Positions 36,894 through 48,001 are shown, numbered from the stretch's first letter. The stretch: DNA of 57,941 nucleotides from Nautiliaceae bacterium (GCA_027011225.1 JALVAK010000143.1:1-57941); one strand, 5' to 3'. Notes: generated by a model from the sequence alone, not told the origin. Made by a program: numbers and translations.

Positions 36894-39035
36894 CTAAATT
36901 AATATTTCTCTTTGACCTTTTGCGTTTGGCGGTGATAGAATTCCTTTTCTCTCCATTTGCTCGATTATATTAGCAGCTCTATTATACCCAATTTGAAGCC
37001 TTCTTTGAAGATAACTTATACTTGTTCTTTTTTCGGTGAGTATTATTTTTTTCGCTTCTTCAAATAATTCATCCACATCTTCTATATCTTCTTCAACACC
37101 ACTTTCATTTTCTATTGTATTAATAATAGAATTATCATACTCAACTTCTCTTTGAGATTTTAAAAATTCTACTACTTTTTCTATCTCTTCTTCGGTAGTA
37201 AAAGGAGCATGAAGTCTTAAAAGCCCTGTAATACCAGGAGGTGTAAAAAGCATATCTCCTCTACCTAGCAAACTCTCAGCTCCAAATTGGTCTAAAATTA
37301 CTTTTGAATCAATTTTTTGCCCTACTTTAAAACTTATTCTACTTGGTAAATTAGCCTTAATTAAACCAGTTACTACATCCACGCTAGGACGCTGAGTTGC
37401 TACTATTAAATGAATTCCGCTAGCCCTTGCCATTTGAGCAAGTCTTGCAATAGAATACTCTACATCTTTACCACTAGTCATCATCAAATCAGCTAGCTCA
37501 TCAATAATAATTACAATATAAGGCAGTTTTTCTTTGGCTTTTTTATTATAGCTTTCAATATTTTTAACTTTCATTTTTGCCATTAGTTTATAGCGTCTCT
37601 CCATCTCTTTTACCATTGCATTAAGTGCTGTTATTGCTTTTTTAGGCTCAGTTATTACAGGCGTTAAGAGATGTGGAATATCGTTATAAATAGAAAATTC
37701 AAGCATTTTAGGGTCAATCATTACAAATTTAAGCTCATCTGGAGAATTTCTATAAAGCAAAGATAAAATCATCGCATTAATTCCAACACTTTTACCACTT
37801 CCTGTAGTACCTGCTATTAATAGATGTGGAAGTTTTGCCAAATCTGTTACAAAAGGCTCTCCTACTATATCTTTACCAAGTGCTAAAGTTAGAGGAGATT
37901 TTGACTTTTTAAAAATATCACTCTCAAGAATTTCTCTAAGATAAATTGTCTCTTGTTTTTCATTTGGAATTTCTATTCCTACTACATCTTTGCCAGGAAT
38001 TGGAGCTTGAATTCTAATTGACTTAGCCTTAAGAGCCATTGCTAAATCATCTTGAAGAGCTAAAATTTTACTAACCTTAATATGAGGGAGTGGCTTAAAT
38101 TCAAAAGTAGTAACAACCGGTCCTACATAATATCTTACAACATCACCTTCAATTTTAAATTGCTTTAATTTCTCTATTAAAATTTTTATTTTTTTATCAA
38201 TTTCAGCTTCATTAATTTCTGCTTTTTTCTTAGGAGGTTTAGCTAAAAAATCTAAAGGCGGAAATTTCCAGTTTTTAGGTTTACTTCTCTCTCCTATTTC
38301 AATTTGACTAAGAAGCTTTTTAGTATCTTCAAGCTCAGTTGCTTTTTTAACTTCTAATCTCTCAACACTATCTTTTTTTTCTAGTGTTGTATTTTCTATT
38401 TCTTCATTGTTTATTCTTTTTTCTTCTTCACTTACTACTTCTTTTATCTCTTTTTTATCTTCAATTTCTACTTTATTCTCTATTTTTTCCTCATTTCCAA
38501 CTTCTTCATAATCAAGCTCAATATTTTCTACATTATAATCATCTTCAAACGAATTTACATAATTATCTTCTTTATTATCTTCTTTATTAAAATCTTCATC
38601 TACATTTTCATCTTTGCTCTTTTTTAACTTAAAATTTTTAAAATAATTAAACACTTCTTCTTCAAAAACCATAAAAATACCCCATCCGCCTATTACTAAC
38701 ACTAATAAAACAACTCCTAAAATCCCTATAAATTCACTTAAAGTATTTACAAATAAATTACCAACTATCCCTTTTTTTAAAATTAAGCTTTGAATAAATA
38801 AAAAATCAAAAAACAGTATTAATATCCCAAGTGCCCGCAAAGAGTTTTTAAAATCAAATTTATTTTTGAAAGCTAGATAAAGTATCCATAAAAGATACAA
38901 AAACACTAAATAAGCAAAATATCCAAAAAGTTTTAGATTAAGTTTTCCTAAAAATTCTCCTATTTTACCCACATAATGAAAATTTGGAAAAGCGGTTGAA
39001 ATACCAATAAATAAAATAATAGAAAATAAAAACAA
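36894..39035 (-). CDS. ftsK: DNA translocase FtsK
   Basis: AGTTGSGKSVGINAMI Walker A, IIIDELADLMM, gamma domain ISYLQRRLQIGYNRAANIIEQME. Confidence 0.96.
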   Translation of the reverse strand: MFLFSIILFIGISTAFPNFHYVGKIGEFLGKLNLKLFGYFAYLVFLYLLWILYLAFKNKFDFKNSLRALGILILFFDFLFIQSLILKKGIVGNLFVNTLSEFIGILGVVLLVLVIGGWGIFMVFEEEVFNYFKNFKLKKSKDENVDEDFNKEDNKEDNYVNSFEDDYNVENIELDYEEVGNEEKIENKVEIEDKKEIKEVVSEEEKRINNEEIENTTLEKKDSVERLEVKKATELEDTKKLLSQIEIGERSKPKNWKFPPLDFLAKPPKKKAEINEAEIDKKIKILIEKLKQFKIEGDVVRYYVGPVVTTFEFKPLPHIKVSKILALQDDLAMALKAKSIRIQAPIPGKDVVGIEIPNEKQETIYLREILESDIFKKSKSPLTLALGKDIVGEPFVTDLAKLPHLLIAGTTGSGKSVGINAMILSLLYRNSPDELKFVMIDPKMLEFSIYNDIPHLLTPVITEPKKAITALNAMVKEMERRYKLMAKMKVKNIESYNKKAKEKLPYIVIIIDELADLMMTSGKDVEYSIARLAQMARASGIHLIVATQRPSVDVVTGLIKANLPSRISFKVGQKIDSKVILDQFGAESLLGRGDMLFTPPGITGLLRLHAPFTTEEEIEKVVEFLKSQREVEYDNSIINTIENESGVEEDIEDVDELFEEAKKIILTEKRTSISYLQRRLQIGYNRAANIIEQMERKGILSPPNAKGQREILI

Positions 39036-39081
39036 AAAAAGAGCTTTTCTTAAAATCCTAAATCCTTTTTTTGATGGAATT

Positions 39082-41667
39082 TTATCTTAAAAAGTCAAGA
39101 AGCGTCAAATTACTAACTTTTGCAATACTTGCAAGAAGTGCTTTATAAGAAGTTTCAATAGAGTTTAATTTCATTGTAGCTTCGCCAATATCAGTGTCAA
39201 TATTTTGAGATTGCAATGATAATACGTGGTTTTTAAGCATTTCTACTCTCTCAATACTCAAATCAAATTCCTGAGAGATTGCCCCAATTTTAGCATGACT
39301 TCTTCTTACTCTATCCATTACATGCTCAATTGCTTCAATAGCACCTTGTATACCAAAATTTCTAGGATTTGCTAAGTTACTATTTGCATAATGATTACCA
39401 TTCTCAACTGCTTTAATTGCATTTTGAAGTGTTTTAAAAAAATCTGTTTGAGGCTCATCTATTGTAATTGCATTATTTGCTTGAAAAGAAAAATTTTCAT
39501 TAAATAAACTCACTCTTATATTCTTATCTGTTTTTAAATAAAATCTACCTTTATTATCTACTAAGCCTTTTACTATTTTGTTAGCAGCTTTAATAGAATC
39601 TTCATAAGAAGAATCTGGAAGATTTTGAGTAACAAGCATAGACACTACATCTGCTAATTGCTTAAAAGTTACTCCTTTAGTAATTTTTTCTTTTTGACAT
39701 AACTTGCAAGTTTTATTATCTAAGTAATTTACAGTTGTTATATGAGTATGAGCTGGAGTTTTTTCGCCAGATTCATTTAAAATATCATAAATTTTACCAT
39801 CAATCTCAAATGTAGATAAATGCCCATTACTATCTGGCGTATCTCTTAGAGTAATTGTTGCTCTTTTAAAATTTCCATTAATATCAAAAAACCTCATCTC
39901 AATTGTTTGAGGAAAAGAGATATTATCAATAGTATCAGCTATAACACTATTATTAGTAGCATAACTTTGAGCATTAGGATTTTGTTGAATAATTAAATTT
40001 CCATCTTTATAAATATACTCTCTATCAGCTATTATGTTAGAGACATTAGATTCTAACTTATTGCCATTTTTTTCAAAAAATAATTCATTAAAATTAGCTA
40101 TATCCTCACTTCTAAAAGCTTCTAAATTAGAATTATTAGCTTCTTTTGCAGTAATTGATAAAGAAAATTTAGATTTTTGAGTGTTATCTATTGTATTATC
40201 TTCCATAATAATTTCGCCATTTTCAATTCTTGCATCTACTCCAAAATTATTTTTGATTGTATCTAACAAATCTTGCATTGTAGTATTAGAATCTATTGAA
40301 AAATTTATATCTACACTATTTCCATTTACATCTGTTCCGCTAAGCTCTAGATGCTCAATATTTGCAATATTTCCATCACTTGCATCATATGCGCTAACTC
40401 CTATAACATCTTGAATTTTATCACTTGCAATTGCATCTCTTGAATTATCAAGAAGCTTAAAGTTTGAAAAAAATTTAAAAGTTTTATTATCCTTAAATCC
40501 TCCATTTGCACTAATAGTATCTAAGTTTCTAATAGAATTAAAATTACTTTTTTGAAAAATAGCAATATCATAAGGATTTCCCAAAGAATCGCCTCTTATT
40601 AAATCTTTTATTGAAGAAGGAGCGCTTTGTCCTTTAAAACTTTTTCCACCAGCAACCATATAAAAATCAGTAATCATTTTTCCAGTATTTAAATCTTTTA
40701 TTTGAATCTCTCCAGCATCATTTAAGTATACATCTACCCTTTTAAAAGTAGACGTATTTCCATAAATTTCTCCTATTTTATCTAATAAAGTTTTTATACT
40801 ATCATCATTACTTAAACTAAATGAAGCATTAATAACACTTCCATCGCTTTTTTTACCTTTTATGAAGAAATAATTAACTCCTGAAGTGTAAGTTTCATCG
40901 CTATTTTTAAAATCTCTAATACCTGTTAATACCCTAAGAGGAGAATTAACATCGCTTATTGTAATTTTTTGAGGCTTAGCTCCTTCTTTATTAGCTATAG
41001 AATCTTGAGGGTTATCTTTATCTATATATAGTTTTCCATCTTTTCTTACCACAAAATTTGGAAATTCTTTTAATTTATTATATTGAATTACATTTAAACT
41101 AAGATGCTTTTTATAATCATCATCTCTTCCTAAAAATAAACTTTTACCATCAATATTATATTCCCTCTCAACGCCTTTTCCCAAAAAAGCTTTAACTTTT
41201 TTATCATTACCCTGATATTCAAAATCTTCACTAATTGGTTTTTTATCAAACGCACTACCACTAAAAATATACTTTCCATCAAGCGAAGTATTTGCTAAAT
41301 CCTTTAAATGATTAAGCTCTCCTTTTAATTCTTTTGCTATAGCTTCTCTAGAAGTTAAATTATTTGTATCATTTGCAGCTTGTATTAATTTAACCTTAAA
41401 AGAATTTAGAGTATTAGAAATTTCATTTAAAATAGTATCAGTTTCATTTGCAAACGTCTTAGCAAACTGCGCACTTTTTTTTATCTCCTCAAATGAATTA
41501 ATCTCTTCTTGAAATTTTAAATCTTTTGTAAAAATAACAGGATTATCATACATATATTCAATTTTTTTTCCAGAAGAGAGCTGATATTGTACTTTTGTTA
41601 AAGCTTCTAAATTTTTTTGCTGATTAAGAATAAAGTTATTATATAACGTAAATTGAGTCACTCTCAT
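39082..41667 (-). CDS. flgL: Flagellar hook-associated protein 3 (FlgL), long form
   Basis: N-terminal MRVTQFTLYNNFILNQQKNLEALTKVQYQLSSGKKI and C-terminal flagellin D0/D1 helices; 861 aa. Confidence 0.87.
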   Translation of the reverse strand: MRVTQFTLYNNFILNQQKNLEALTKVQYQLSSGKKIEYMYDNPVIFTKDLKFQEEINSFEEIKKSAQFAKTFANETDTILNEISNTLNSFKVKLIQAANDTNNLTSREAIAKELKGELNHLKDLANTSLDGKYIFSGSAFDKKPISEDFEYQGNDKKVKAFLGKGVEREYNIDGKSLFLGRDDDYKKHLSLNVIQYNKLKEFPNFVVRKDGKLYIDKDNPQDSIANKEGAKPQKITISDVNSPLRVLTGIRDFKNSDETYTSGVNYFFIKGKKSDGSVINASFSLSNDDSIKTLLDKIGEIYGNTSTFKRVDVYLNDAGEIQIKDLNTGKMITDFYMVAGGKSFKGQSAPSSIKDLIRGDSLGNPYDIAIFQKSNFNSIRNLDTISANGGFKDNKTFKFFSNFKLLDNSRDAIASDKIQDVIGVSAYDASDGNIANIEHLELSGTDVNGNSVDINFSIDSNTTMQDLLDTIKNNFGVDARIENGEIIMEDNTIDNTQKSKFSLSITAKEANNSNLEAFRSEDIANFNELFFEKNGNKLESNVSNIIADREYIYKDGNLIIQQNPNAQSYATNNSVIADTIDNISFPQTIEMRFFDINGNFKRATITLRDTPDSNGHLSTFEIDGKIYDILNESGEKTPAHTHITTVNYLDNKTCKLCQKEKITKGVTFKQLADVVSMLVTQNLPDSSYEDSIKAANKIVKGLVDNKGRFYLKTDKNIRVSLFNENFSFQANNAITIDEPQTDFFKTLQNAIKAVENGNHYANSNLANPRNFGIQGAIEAIEHVMDRVRRSHAKIGAISQEFDLSIERVEMLKNHVLSLQSQNIDTDIGEATMKLNSIETSYKALLASIAKVSNLTLLDFLR

Positions 41668-41697
41668 AAATTACCTTTTTTTGAGCTTAAGCAAAAT

Positions 41698-42480
41698 TTA
41701 TTCCTTAACTATTTTTTTTAACTTTTCATTTAATTTCGCAATTTTTTCAATTAAAGTATTAATTTTCTCTATAGACTCTACATCCACATCATAAAGCTCA
41801 TTAAAGATATCTTTAAAATCTTGCAATAATCCATACATTTTATCAGTTATGTTAACTAATGTTTTACTCTCTTTAATAATATTTGAAGAATTTTGTTTTA
41901 AAGAGTTTATAGTAACTTCTACTTCTTTTGTAGCCTCTTGGGTTCTCTCTGCTAGTTTTCTAACCTCATCAGCAACTACTGCAAATCCTCTCCCATGCTC
42001 GCCTGCTCTTGCTGCCTCAATTGCAGCATTAAGTGCTAAAAGGTTTGTTTGCTCTGAAATATCTTTAATTAGCTGAATTACATTATTAATCTCTTCTACA
42101 GAAGTTTTAAGACCTTCAAAATTATCAGCAGTATTAGTACTAAATCTTACTATCTCATCAATTTTAGCATTTAAAAGCTCAAATGTCTCTTTTAAATCTT
42201 TAATTAAACTTTTAATAATCTCTCGCATCTTTTTTAGATATTGGGCTTCTTGTAAAGAATTTTCGCTAAGAGCTACCGCTTTTTTTAAATTATCATCGCC
42301 TGTTTTTTCTGTTTTTAACTCTTCAATTCTTTTTCTTAACTCATTATTTTCTTTTTTTAAAGTACTATTTTCATATTCAAGCATTCTTAATTTATCATAT
42401 AACTGCTCATTTTCTTTTTTTAAATTATCTAATTCTTCTTCTTTTTCTAAAAGAGCATTTTTATATTTATTACAAAACAT
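41698..42480 (-). CDS. Cytosolic methyl-accepting chemotaxis-like signalling protein
   Basis: MCP hairpin tip motif [35 protein letters not shown]; no TM segment, N-terminal coiled coil. Confidence 0.9.
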   Translation of the reverse strand: MFCNKYKNALLEKEEELDNLKKENEQLYDKLRMLEYENSTLKKENNELRKRIEELKTEKTGDDNLKKAVALSENSLQEAQYLKKMREIIKSLIKDLKETFELLNAKIDEIVRFSTNTADNFEGLKTSVEEINNVIQLIKDISEQTNLLALNAAIEAARAGEHGRGFAVVADEVRKLAERTQEATKEVEVTINSLKQNSSNIIKESKTLVNITDKMYGLLQDFKDIFNELYDVDVESIEKINTLIEKIAKLNEKLKKIVKE

Positions 42481-42515
42481 ACTTAGCCTTTTTATTTTAT
42501 AATCGTCAAAAAGCG

Positions 42516-43913
42516 TTATTTTTTTACATCAAGGGCTTTTGATTTTATTTTTACTTTTGTATTTACAATATCAAAAACATCTCCTACATTAATCTCTTCT
42601 AATGAAACTCTTTTGCCATTTTTAACAATTTCCCCAAAACCTTCTTTTTCTCTATTTTGAGGATTTAACGCTTTAAATGCATCTTCTAAAGCTTTTAATT
42701 GATTAGATTTTTTATTTAAAACACTTAAAAAAGCATTATCTAAAACTTCAAAAAAAGATAAATTATTTTTTTTAATACGGAAAATATTCTCTATTATATT
42801 TTCAAAATTTTTCATTAAAATCTCTATCTCTTTTTGCTCTTTTTTTAATCTATTTTGAGGAGAGAGAGATAAAAATTCATTTTTTAAAATATCAATTTCG
42901 TTTTGTTTTATATTAAAAATAGTTTTTATGCTATTATCAAATTTATCTTCTAAAACTCTTAACTCTTCTTCTTTTATGAAAATTTTCTTATCAATTGAAT
43001 TTGATTTTAAAAGCTCATACAAATACACAATATTTCTCTCTTTTTTAGAAATTATTGTACTCATTTTATAGTTAAAAATATTTATCATCTCATCAATCAT
43101 CATAAGTATTTCATTGCTATCTGGAAGGGCGATTTCTATTGCATTAGATGGGGTAGCAGCTCTTTTATCTGCTACAAAATCACTTATCAAATAATCAATC
43201 TCATGTCCTACTGCAGATATTATAGGAGTTTTTGCTTCAAATATAGCATCAGCTACTACTCTTTCATTAAAAGCCCACAAATCTTCTTTGCTTCCTCCTC
43301 CTCTTCCTACAATAATTAAATCAAATTTACTTCCATCTTCAAATACAAATTCATCTGCTAATTTTATTTTTCTTGCTATATCCTCAGCCGCCATCTCACC
43401 TTGAACTAGCGTATCAAACAAATAAAATTTTGTAAGTCTCCATCTTTTATTTGCAATTCTTAGCATATCTTGCAAAGCTGCAGCAGTTGAAGAAGTAATA
43501 ATAGCTATTTTTTTAGGAAATTTAGGCAGAGGTTTTTTCTTACTTTCATCAAAATAACCAAGTTTATAAAGCTCTTCTTTTAATTGCTCATAAGCAAGTT
43601 GTAATGCTCCTATTCCACTAGGCTCTATATTTTGGGCTATAAGTTTATACTCTCCTCTTGGAACATACAAATTAACAGCACCATAAACTAAAACTTTCTC
43701 ACCGGGTTTGAGTTTAAATTTTAGTTTTTTTAAATTACTCTTCCACATTGCACAATTAATTGAAGAGTTTTCATCTTTTATTGTAAAATATAAATGACCT
43801 GAAGAATGATATGTAGCTTTACTAACTTCACCTTCAACTAAGACAATTTCAAAATGACTCTCAAGAATAGATTTTATTTGATTATTTAGTTGAGTTACAC
43901 TTATTGGTTTCAA
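42516..43913 (-). CDS. xseA: Exodeoxyribonuclease VII large subunit
   Basis: OB-fold N-terminus, [18 protein letters not shown]. Confidence 0.95.
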   Translation of the reverse strand: MKPISVTQLNNQIKSILESHFEIVLVEGEVSKATYHSSGHLYFTIKDENSSINCAMWKSNLKKLKFKLKPGEKVLVYGAVNLYVPRGEYKLIAQNIEPSGIGALQLAYEQLKEELYKLGYFDESKKKPLPKFPKKIAIITSSTAAALQDMLRIANKRWRLTKFYLFDTLVQGEMAAEDIARKIKLADEFVFEDGSKFDLIIVGRGGGSKEDLWAFNERVVADAIFEAKTPIISAVGHEIDYLISDFVADKRAATPSNAIEIALPDSNEILMMIDEMINIFNYKMSTIISKKERNIVYLYELLKSNSIDKKIFIKEEELRVLEDKFDNSIKTIFNIKQNEIDILKNEFLSLSPQNRLKKEQKEIEILMKNFENIIENIFRIKKNNLSFFEVLDNAFLSVLNKKSNQLKALEDAFKALNPQNREKEGFGEIVKNGKRVSLEEINVGDVFDIVNTKVKIKSKALDVKK

Positions 43914-43933
43914 AAAAGAGCCTTTTTAATAAT

Positions 43934-44908
43934 TTATTTCGTCACAATTCTCTTAATTCTTGGGGAAATTTTTACTAAAATATCATAAGTTATTGTATCA
44001 AAGTTTTTAACAAACTCTTTAACATCATCAAATACTATAACTTCTTTTTTAAATTCTCCTAAAACTGACATATAATCCATTGAAATTTTCCCAATAGCCT
44101 CAGTATCTTTTAATTTGCATCCATTCTTAAAATACGGAATACCATCTGCATATCCTACATCAATAGTTGTAATTTTGACTTTTTCTTTACTAAAAAATTT
44201 TTTATTATATCCAACACCATCATTTTCAATTTCTCTACTACTTACAACATTTGCAACCAAACTCATAACCGGCTCATACCCTTCAATCCCACCATATATC
44301 GCAATTCCTGGACGCACATAATCAAATGTATCAGGAAGTTTTGTTAAAGCCGTTGAATTTGCTATATGAAAATATGGTCTTTTTAGGGTATTTATTTTGC
44401 AAAAATGCTCTATCTTTTCTTTTACCTGTTTAAACTTTTGATATTGAATAAATGTATCACAATTTTCTTCTTCAGAGCAGCAAAAATGAGAAAAAACTCC
44501 TCTTAACTCAAAACCTTTTTTTAGAATAATTTCTAATGCTTCATCAACCTCATCTATCTCAATCCCATTTCTATTCATTCCGGTATTAATTTTTAAATGT
44601 ATATACGGATGACGATTTTTTTTAAGTTGAGAGAGAGAATTAATTGCATAAGAGATATTTAAAGCATTTCTATTTGTTTGAGGATTAAATACTAAAATTT
44701 CTTCAAAAAAACCTTTAATTATTTCCGCTTCATTATTGTTTCTTACACATACTTTTTTTATTCCATACTCTTTTAAAAGTTTTGAAATAGTAACAATTCC
44801 ATGCCCATAGGCATTGTCTTTTATAACAGCTAAAATATTAGGATTTATTGAAGAAATTTTGGATAAATTGCTAAAAAGATTAGATTTATTTATATATATT
44901 GTAGCCAC
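43934..44908 (-). CDS. alr: Alanine racemase
   Basis: NILAVIKDNAYGHGIV PLP-Lys motif, VRPGIAIYGG. Confidence 0.93.
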   Translation of the reverse strand: MATIYINKSNLFSNLSKISSINPNILAVIKDNAYGHGIVTISKLLKEYGIKKVCVRNNNEAEIIKGFFEEILVFNPQTNRNALNISYAINSLSQLKKNRHPYIHLKINTGMNRNGIEIDEVDEALEIILKKGFELRGVFSHFCCSEEENCDTFIQYQKFKQVKEKIEHFCKINTLKRPYFHIANSTALTKLPDTFDYVRPGIAIYGGIEGYEPVMSLVANVVSSREIENDGVGYNKKFFSKEKVKITTIDVGYADGIPYFKNGCKLKDTEAIGKISMDYMSVLGEFKKEVIVFDDVKEFVKNFDTITYDILVKISPRIKRIVTK

Positions 44909-44914
44909 AAGGGA

Positions 44915-45196
44915 TTACCCTTTAAGTGGCTTAATAGCATCAAATGGATTTTCAATAACTCTTTTTCTATCAACTACATAAGGAATTAATGCCACTTGTC
45001 TTGCTCTTTTAATAGCTTTTTGCACCATATCTTGATGTTTTTTGCATGTACCAGTAAGACGTCTTGGCATAATTTTGTATCTCTCAGATAAAGAGTATTT
45101 AATTAATTCTAAATCTTTATATCCGATATAATCTACTTTCATTTCACAATATTTACATCTTTTTTTTCCATATTTTTTCTTTGGGTCTTGTGCCAT
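44915..45196 (-). CDS. rpsR: 30S ribosomal protein S18
   Basis: [39 protein letters not shown]. Confidence 0.96.
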   Translation of the reverse strand: MAQDPKKKYGKKRCKYCEMKVDYIGYKDLELIKYSLSERYKIMPRRLTGTCKKHQDMVQKAIKRARQVALIPYVVDRKRVIENPFDAIKPLKG

Positions 45197-45206
45197 TGTC
45201 TATCCT

Positions 45207-45638
45207 TTAAAATGGTATATCATCTTCATCAATATCTATTGATGGAACTTCATTTTGTTTTGTTTGTGGTTGCATCTGCGGCTTACTATCAAATTCGCCC
45301 TCACTTTGTGCTTTAGAATCCATAAATTGTAATTTCTCAGCAACAATTGAGTGTTTAGAGCGTTTTTGACCTGTGCTATCTACCCATTGCTCAAATACCA
45401 ATCTACCCTCAACTAAAACTCTTCTACCTTTTGCTAAATACTGATTAGCAATTTCTGCGCTTCTACCAAACACGGTTATATCTATAAACATAACTTCTTG
45501 TTTATTCTCACCTGTCATAGTATCTTTATAGCTTCTATTGGTTGCAAGACCAAATTTTGCTATAGCAGTACCAGATGGAGTATATTTAAGCTCTACATCT
45601 CTGGTTAAATTACCAACTAAAATAACTTTATTGTACAT
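45207..45638 (-). CDS. ssb: Single-stranded DNA-binding protein
   Basis: MYNKVILVGNLTRDVELKYTPSGTAIAKFGLATNR; acidic tail DIDEDDIPF. Confidence 0.97.
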   Translation of the reverse strand: MYNKVILVGNLTRDVELKYTPSGTAIAKFGLATNRSYKDTMTGENKQEVMFIDITVFGRSAEIANQYLAKGRRVLVEGRLVFEQWVDSTGQKRSKHSIVAEKLQFMDSKAQSEGEFDSKPQMQPQTKQNEVPSIDIDEDDIPF

Positions 45639-45960
45639 TTTTTACCATTTCTTCCCAGCGTTTAATATCTTTTTTTGTTTCATATTTTACAGTCATAAAT
45701 CTTAGTAAATCTTCGTTATATCTCATTTGTCTCTCAAGCTCAAGTACAGCTTCAGCTGGAGCTTTATAATAAATTATATAATAATGACCTCTCTCAAATT
45801 TTTCAATAGGATATGCTAGCTCTCTAACACCTATATTATCAACTGCAACTACTTCTCCACCATTTTGAGTAATTACATTTTTAATATTTTCTACAACTTT
45901 TTCTCTCTCTTCATCGCTAAGCGTAGGCTTTACAATAAACATAGTCTCATAATGTCTCAT
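45628..45960 (-). CDS. rpsF: 30S ribosomal protein S6; start reassigned to MRHYETMF
   Basis: MRHYETMFIVKPTLSDEER; ORF-track upstream extension crosses the predicted promoter. Confidence 0.96.
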   Translation of the reverse strand: MRHYETMFIVKPTLSDEEREKVVENIKNVITQNGGEVVAVDNIGVRELAYPIEKFERGHYYIIYYKAPAEAVLELERQMRYNEDLLRFMTVKYETKKDIKRWEEMVKNVQ

Positions 45961-46020
45961 TAAATCTCCTTTTGGCTTTTTAGCCCCGTTTGCTTGGAGC
46001 AAGGAGGCATATATTTTTGA
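45961..46020 (-). promoter_or_regulatory. Structured rpsF-ssb-rpsR leader (candidate r-protein autoregulatory element)
   Basis: Hairpins TTGCT-cca-AGCAA and GGCT-aaaa-AGCC between CCTCC and the SD AGGAG, which can pair. Confidence 0.5.
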
Positions 46021-46026
46021 AGTGAA

Positions 46027-46055
46027 ATTATACAATAATTTAAAAAAAAAACCAA
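46027..46055 (-). promoter_or_regulatory. Predicted sigma70 promoter for rpsF-ssb-rpsR (TTGGTT-N17-TATAAT)
   Basis: Minus-strand -35 at 46055-46050 and -10 at 46032-46027. Confidence 0.6.
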
Positions 46056-46148
46056 TAACATAAATTGCACTTAATATGCCTATAATTTTTTTGTAGCTAA
46101 TCATTGTTTTAGCAAGTATTTAATTTAATGTATAATTACAAAAAAAAA

Positions 46149-47177
46149 GGAGAAATTATGAGCAAAAAAAGAGTTGCTATAAATGGTCTTGGAAGAATTG
46201 GTAAAATGGTGCTTTGGCATTATATTATTAATAAACCTAAAAATATAGAAATAGTAGCAGCAAATGGTGGAAGTGGAAGTGCTGAAGATTTAGCTTATAT
46301 GCTCAAATTTGATAGTGTACATGGAAGATTTCCAGCTGATATTAGTTATACAGATGATACTTTAAAAGTTGGAGATATGGAAATAAAATTAGTTACAGGA
46401 AGAGAGCCTGAGAGTTTGCCATGGAATGAGCTAGGAGTTGATATAGTACTTGAGTGTACTGGAAAATTTACAAAAAGAGATGCAGCTGCAAAACATTTAA
46501 AAGCTGGCGCTAAAAAAGTAATAATATCTGCTCCTAGCAAAGATGCAGATGTTACCATAGTAATGGGAGTAAATCATGATTGGTATGAGCCAAGTAAACA
46601 TGATGTAATTTCAAATGCGTCTTGTACTACAAACTCACTAGCACCTGCAATTAAAGTACTTAATGATAATTTCGGAATAGAAAGTGCACTTGTAACAACT
46701 GTACATGCTTATACATCTTCTCAAGTTACAGTTGATAGAAAAATGCCAGGAAAACACAGAAGAGGACGTGCAGCAGCTATTAATATTATACCAACAAGCA
46801 CAGGTGCGGCAATAGCAACAACAAAAGTTATACCAGAACTTCAAGGCAAAATGGATGCAAAAGCTCTAAGAGTGCCAGTTGCAGATGTAGCAATTACTGA
46901 TATTTCAGCAACTTTAAAAAAGAATGTAAGCGCTGAGGAGATAAATAAAGCATTTGAAGAAGCAATGAATTCATATCTTAAAGGTATTTTAGAAATTACA
47001 TATGATGAAGTTGTATCAACTGATATGATAAATAATCCTCACTCAAGTATTATAGATGGGCTCTCAACAATGGTAGTTGATGGAAATAAAGCTAAAGTAT
47101 TTGCATGGTATGATAATGAATTTGGATACTCTGGAAGATTATTAGAGCTTGCAGATTTAGTTGCTTCAAAAATGTAA
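46149..47177 (+). CDS. gap: Glyceraldehyde-3-phosphate dehydrogenase; start likely MSKKRVAING
   Basis: INGLGRIGKMV, SNASCTTNSLAPAIKVL active site; SD aaaaggag. Confidence 0.96.
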   Translation, partial: GEIMSKKRVAINGLGRIGKMVLWHYIINKPKNIEIVAANGGSGSAEDLAYMLKFDSVHGRFPADISYTDDTLKVGDMEIKLVTGREPESLPWNELGVDIVLECTGKFTKRDAAAKHLKAGAKKVIISAPSKDADVTIVMGVNHDWYEPSKHDVISNASCTTNSLAPAIKVLNDNFGIESALVTTVHAYTSSQVTVDRKMPGKHRRGRAAAINIIPTSTGAAIATTKVIPELQGKMDAKALRVPVADVAITDISATLKKNVSAEEINKAFEEAMNSYLKGILEITYDEVVSTDMINNPHSSIIDGLSTMVVDGNKAKVFAWYDNEFGYSGRLLELADLVASKM

Positions 47178-47195
47178 AGGGAGAAATCCCTTTTA
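47176..47195. terminator. GNRA-capped hairpin between convergent gap and tnp genes
   Basis: AAAGGGA-GAAA-TCCCTTTT directly at both stop codons. Confidence 0.6.
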
Positions 47196-47933
47196 ACTTT
47201 TAGCAAGTTTGCTAATATAAGCGTTTGATACTCCTAAAAATCTTGCAATTTCACTATATTTATATCCATTTGCTTTTGCAGCTTTGATTGCTTCTTTTTT
47301 ATCTTTATACTCTTCAAAAAATTCTGATAGTTTTTTTCTAATTACTTTTACTTCTCCATCTACTATTATTATTTTTGGCTCTTTGTAAATCTCTTCTAAT
47401 TCATGTTTTTCTAAAGGTTTTCTAAGCCACTCTATATACTCCTCTAAAGGCTTTTGTAAAATTTTACTATCTCTTATAATTTCAAAAAATTTAGTTTTTT
47501 TAAGTCTAAGAGCTAGAGATTGATATTCCCATTTAGTTACATCATCTACTAAATTTAAGGCAACTGCATTTCTTTCAATATATTTAACTACTCTCCAAAA
47601 ATGCTCTTCATCAAAAAGCATATAACTCTCAAATCTACCTTTCCACAGATGCCCTACTCTTCCACTTTTAAAGTTATACCAAGCAGCATAAGCAGAATTT
47701 AAAAATCTCATAGCTTCACTTAAGTTTGGTAAAGTTGTCTCAAGCAAAATATGATAATGAGTTGGAAGCAATGTAAAGGCATGAATTTTTATTTTATAAT
47801 CATATGTAGTTTTTAACATAAGCTCTAAAAATTTATGAAAATCCTCTTTTTGCTCAAAAACTATACTTTCATTTACACCTCTATTTACTATATGATAAAA
47901 TCCCGGCTCGTTTATTCTTGGTTTTCTTGCCAT
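47193..47933 (-). mobile_element. REP-associated tyrosine (Y1/HUH) transposase-like protein with C-terminal HTH
   Basis: FYHIVNRGVNES...LLPTHYHILLE (HUH), YIERNAVALNLV (Tyr), C-terminal YSEIARFLGVSNAYISKLAK HTH. Confidence 0.88.
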
Positions 47934-48001
47934 ATCTTTCCTTTGACCCTTATAAATTTGACTAAAATATTACATAAATTTTACATCTTTTTCAAGGGAT
48001 T

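Noticed and set aside
38384-38590. Leu/Phe-rich ORF antisense to ftsK linker
   Set aside because: Shadow of the Glu/Lys-rich FtsK linker; no independent support.
46064-46083. TTGCACTTAATATGCC near rpsF/gap as a fourth copy of the S1-S3 repeat or a sigma54 site
   Set aside because: Only one GCAC half-site is intact; no plausible link to nitrogen respiration; genes have a normal sigma70 promoter.
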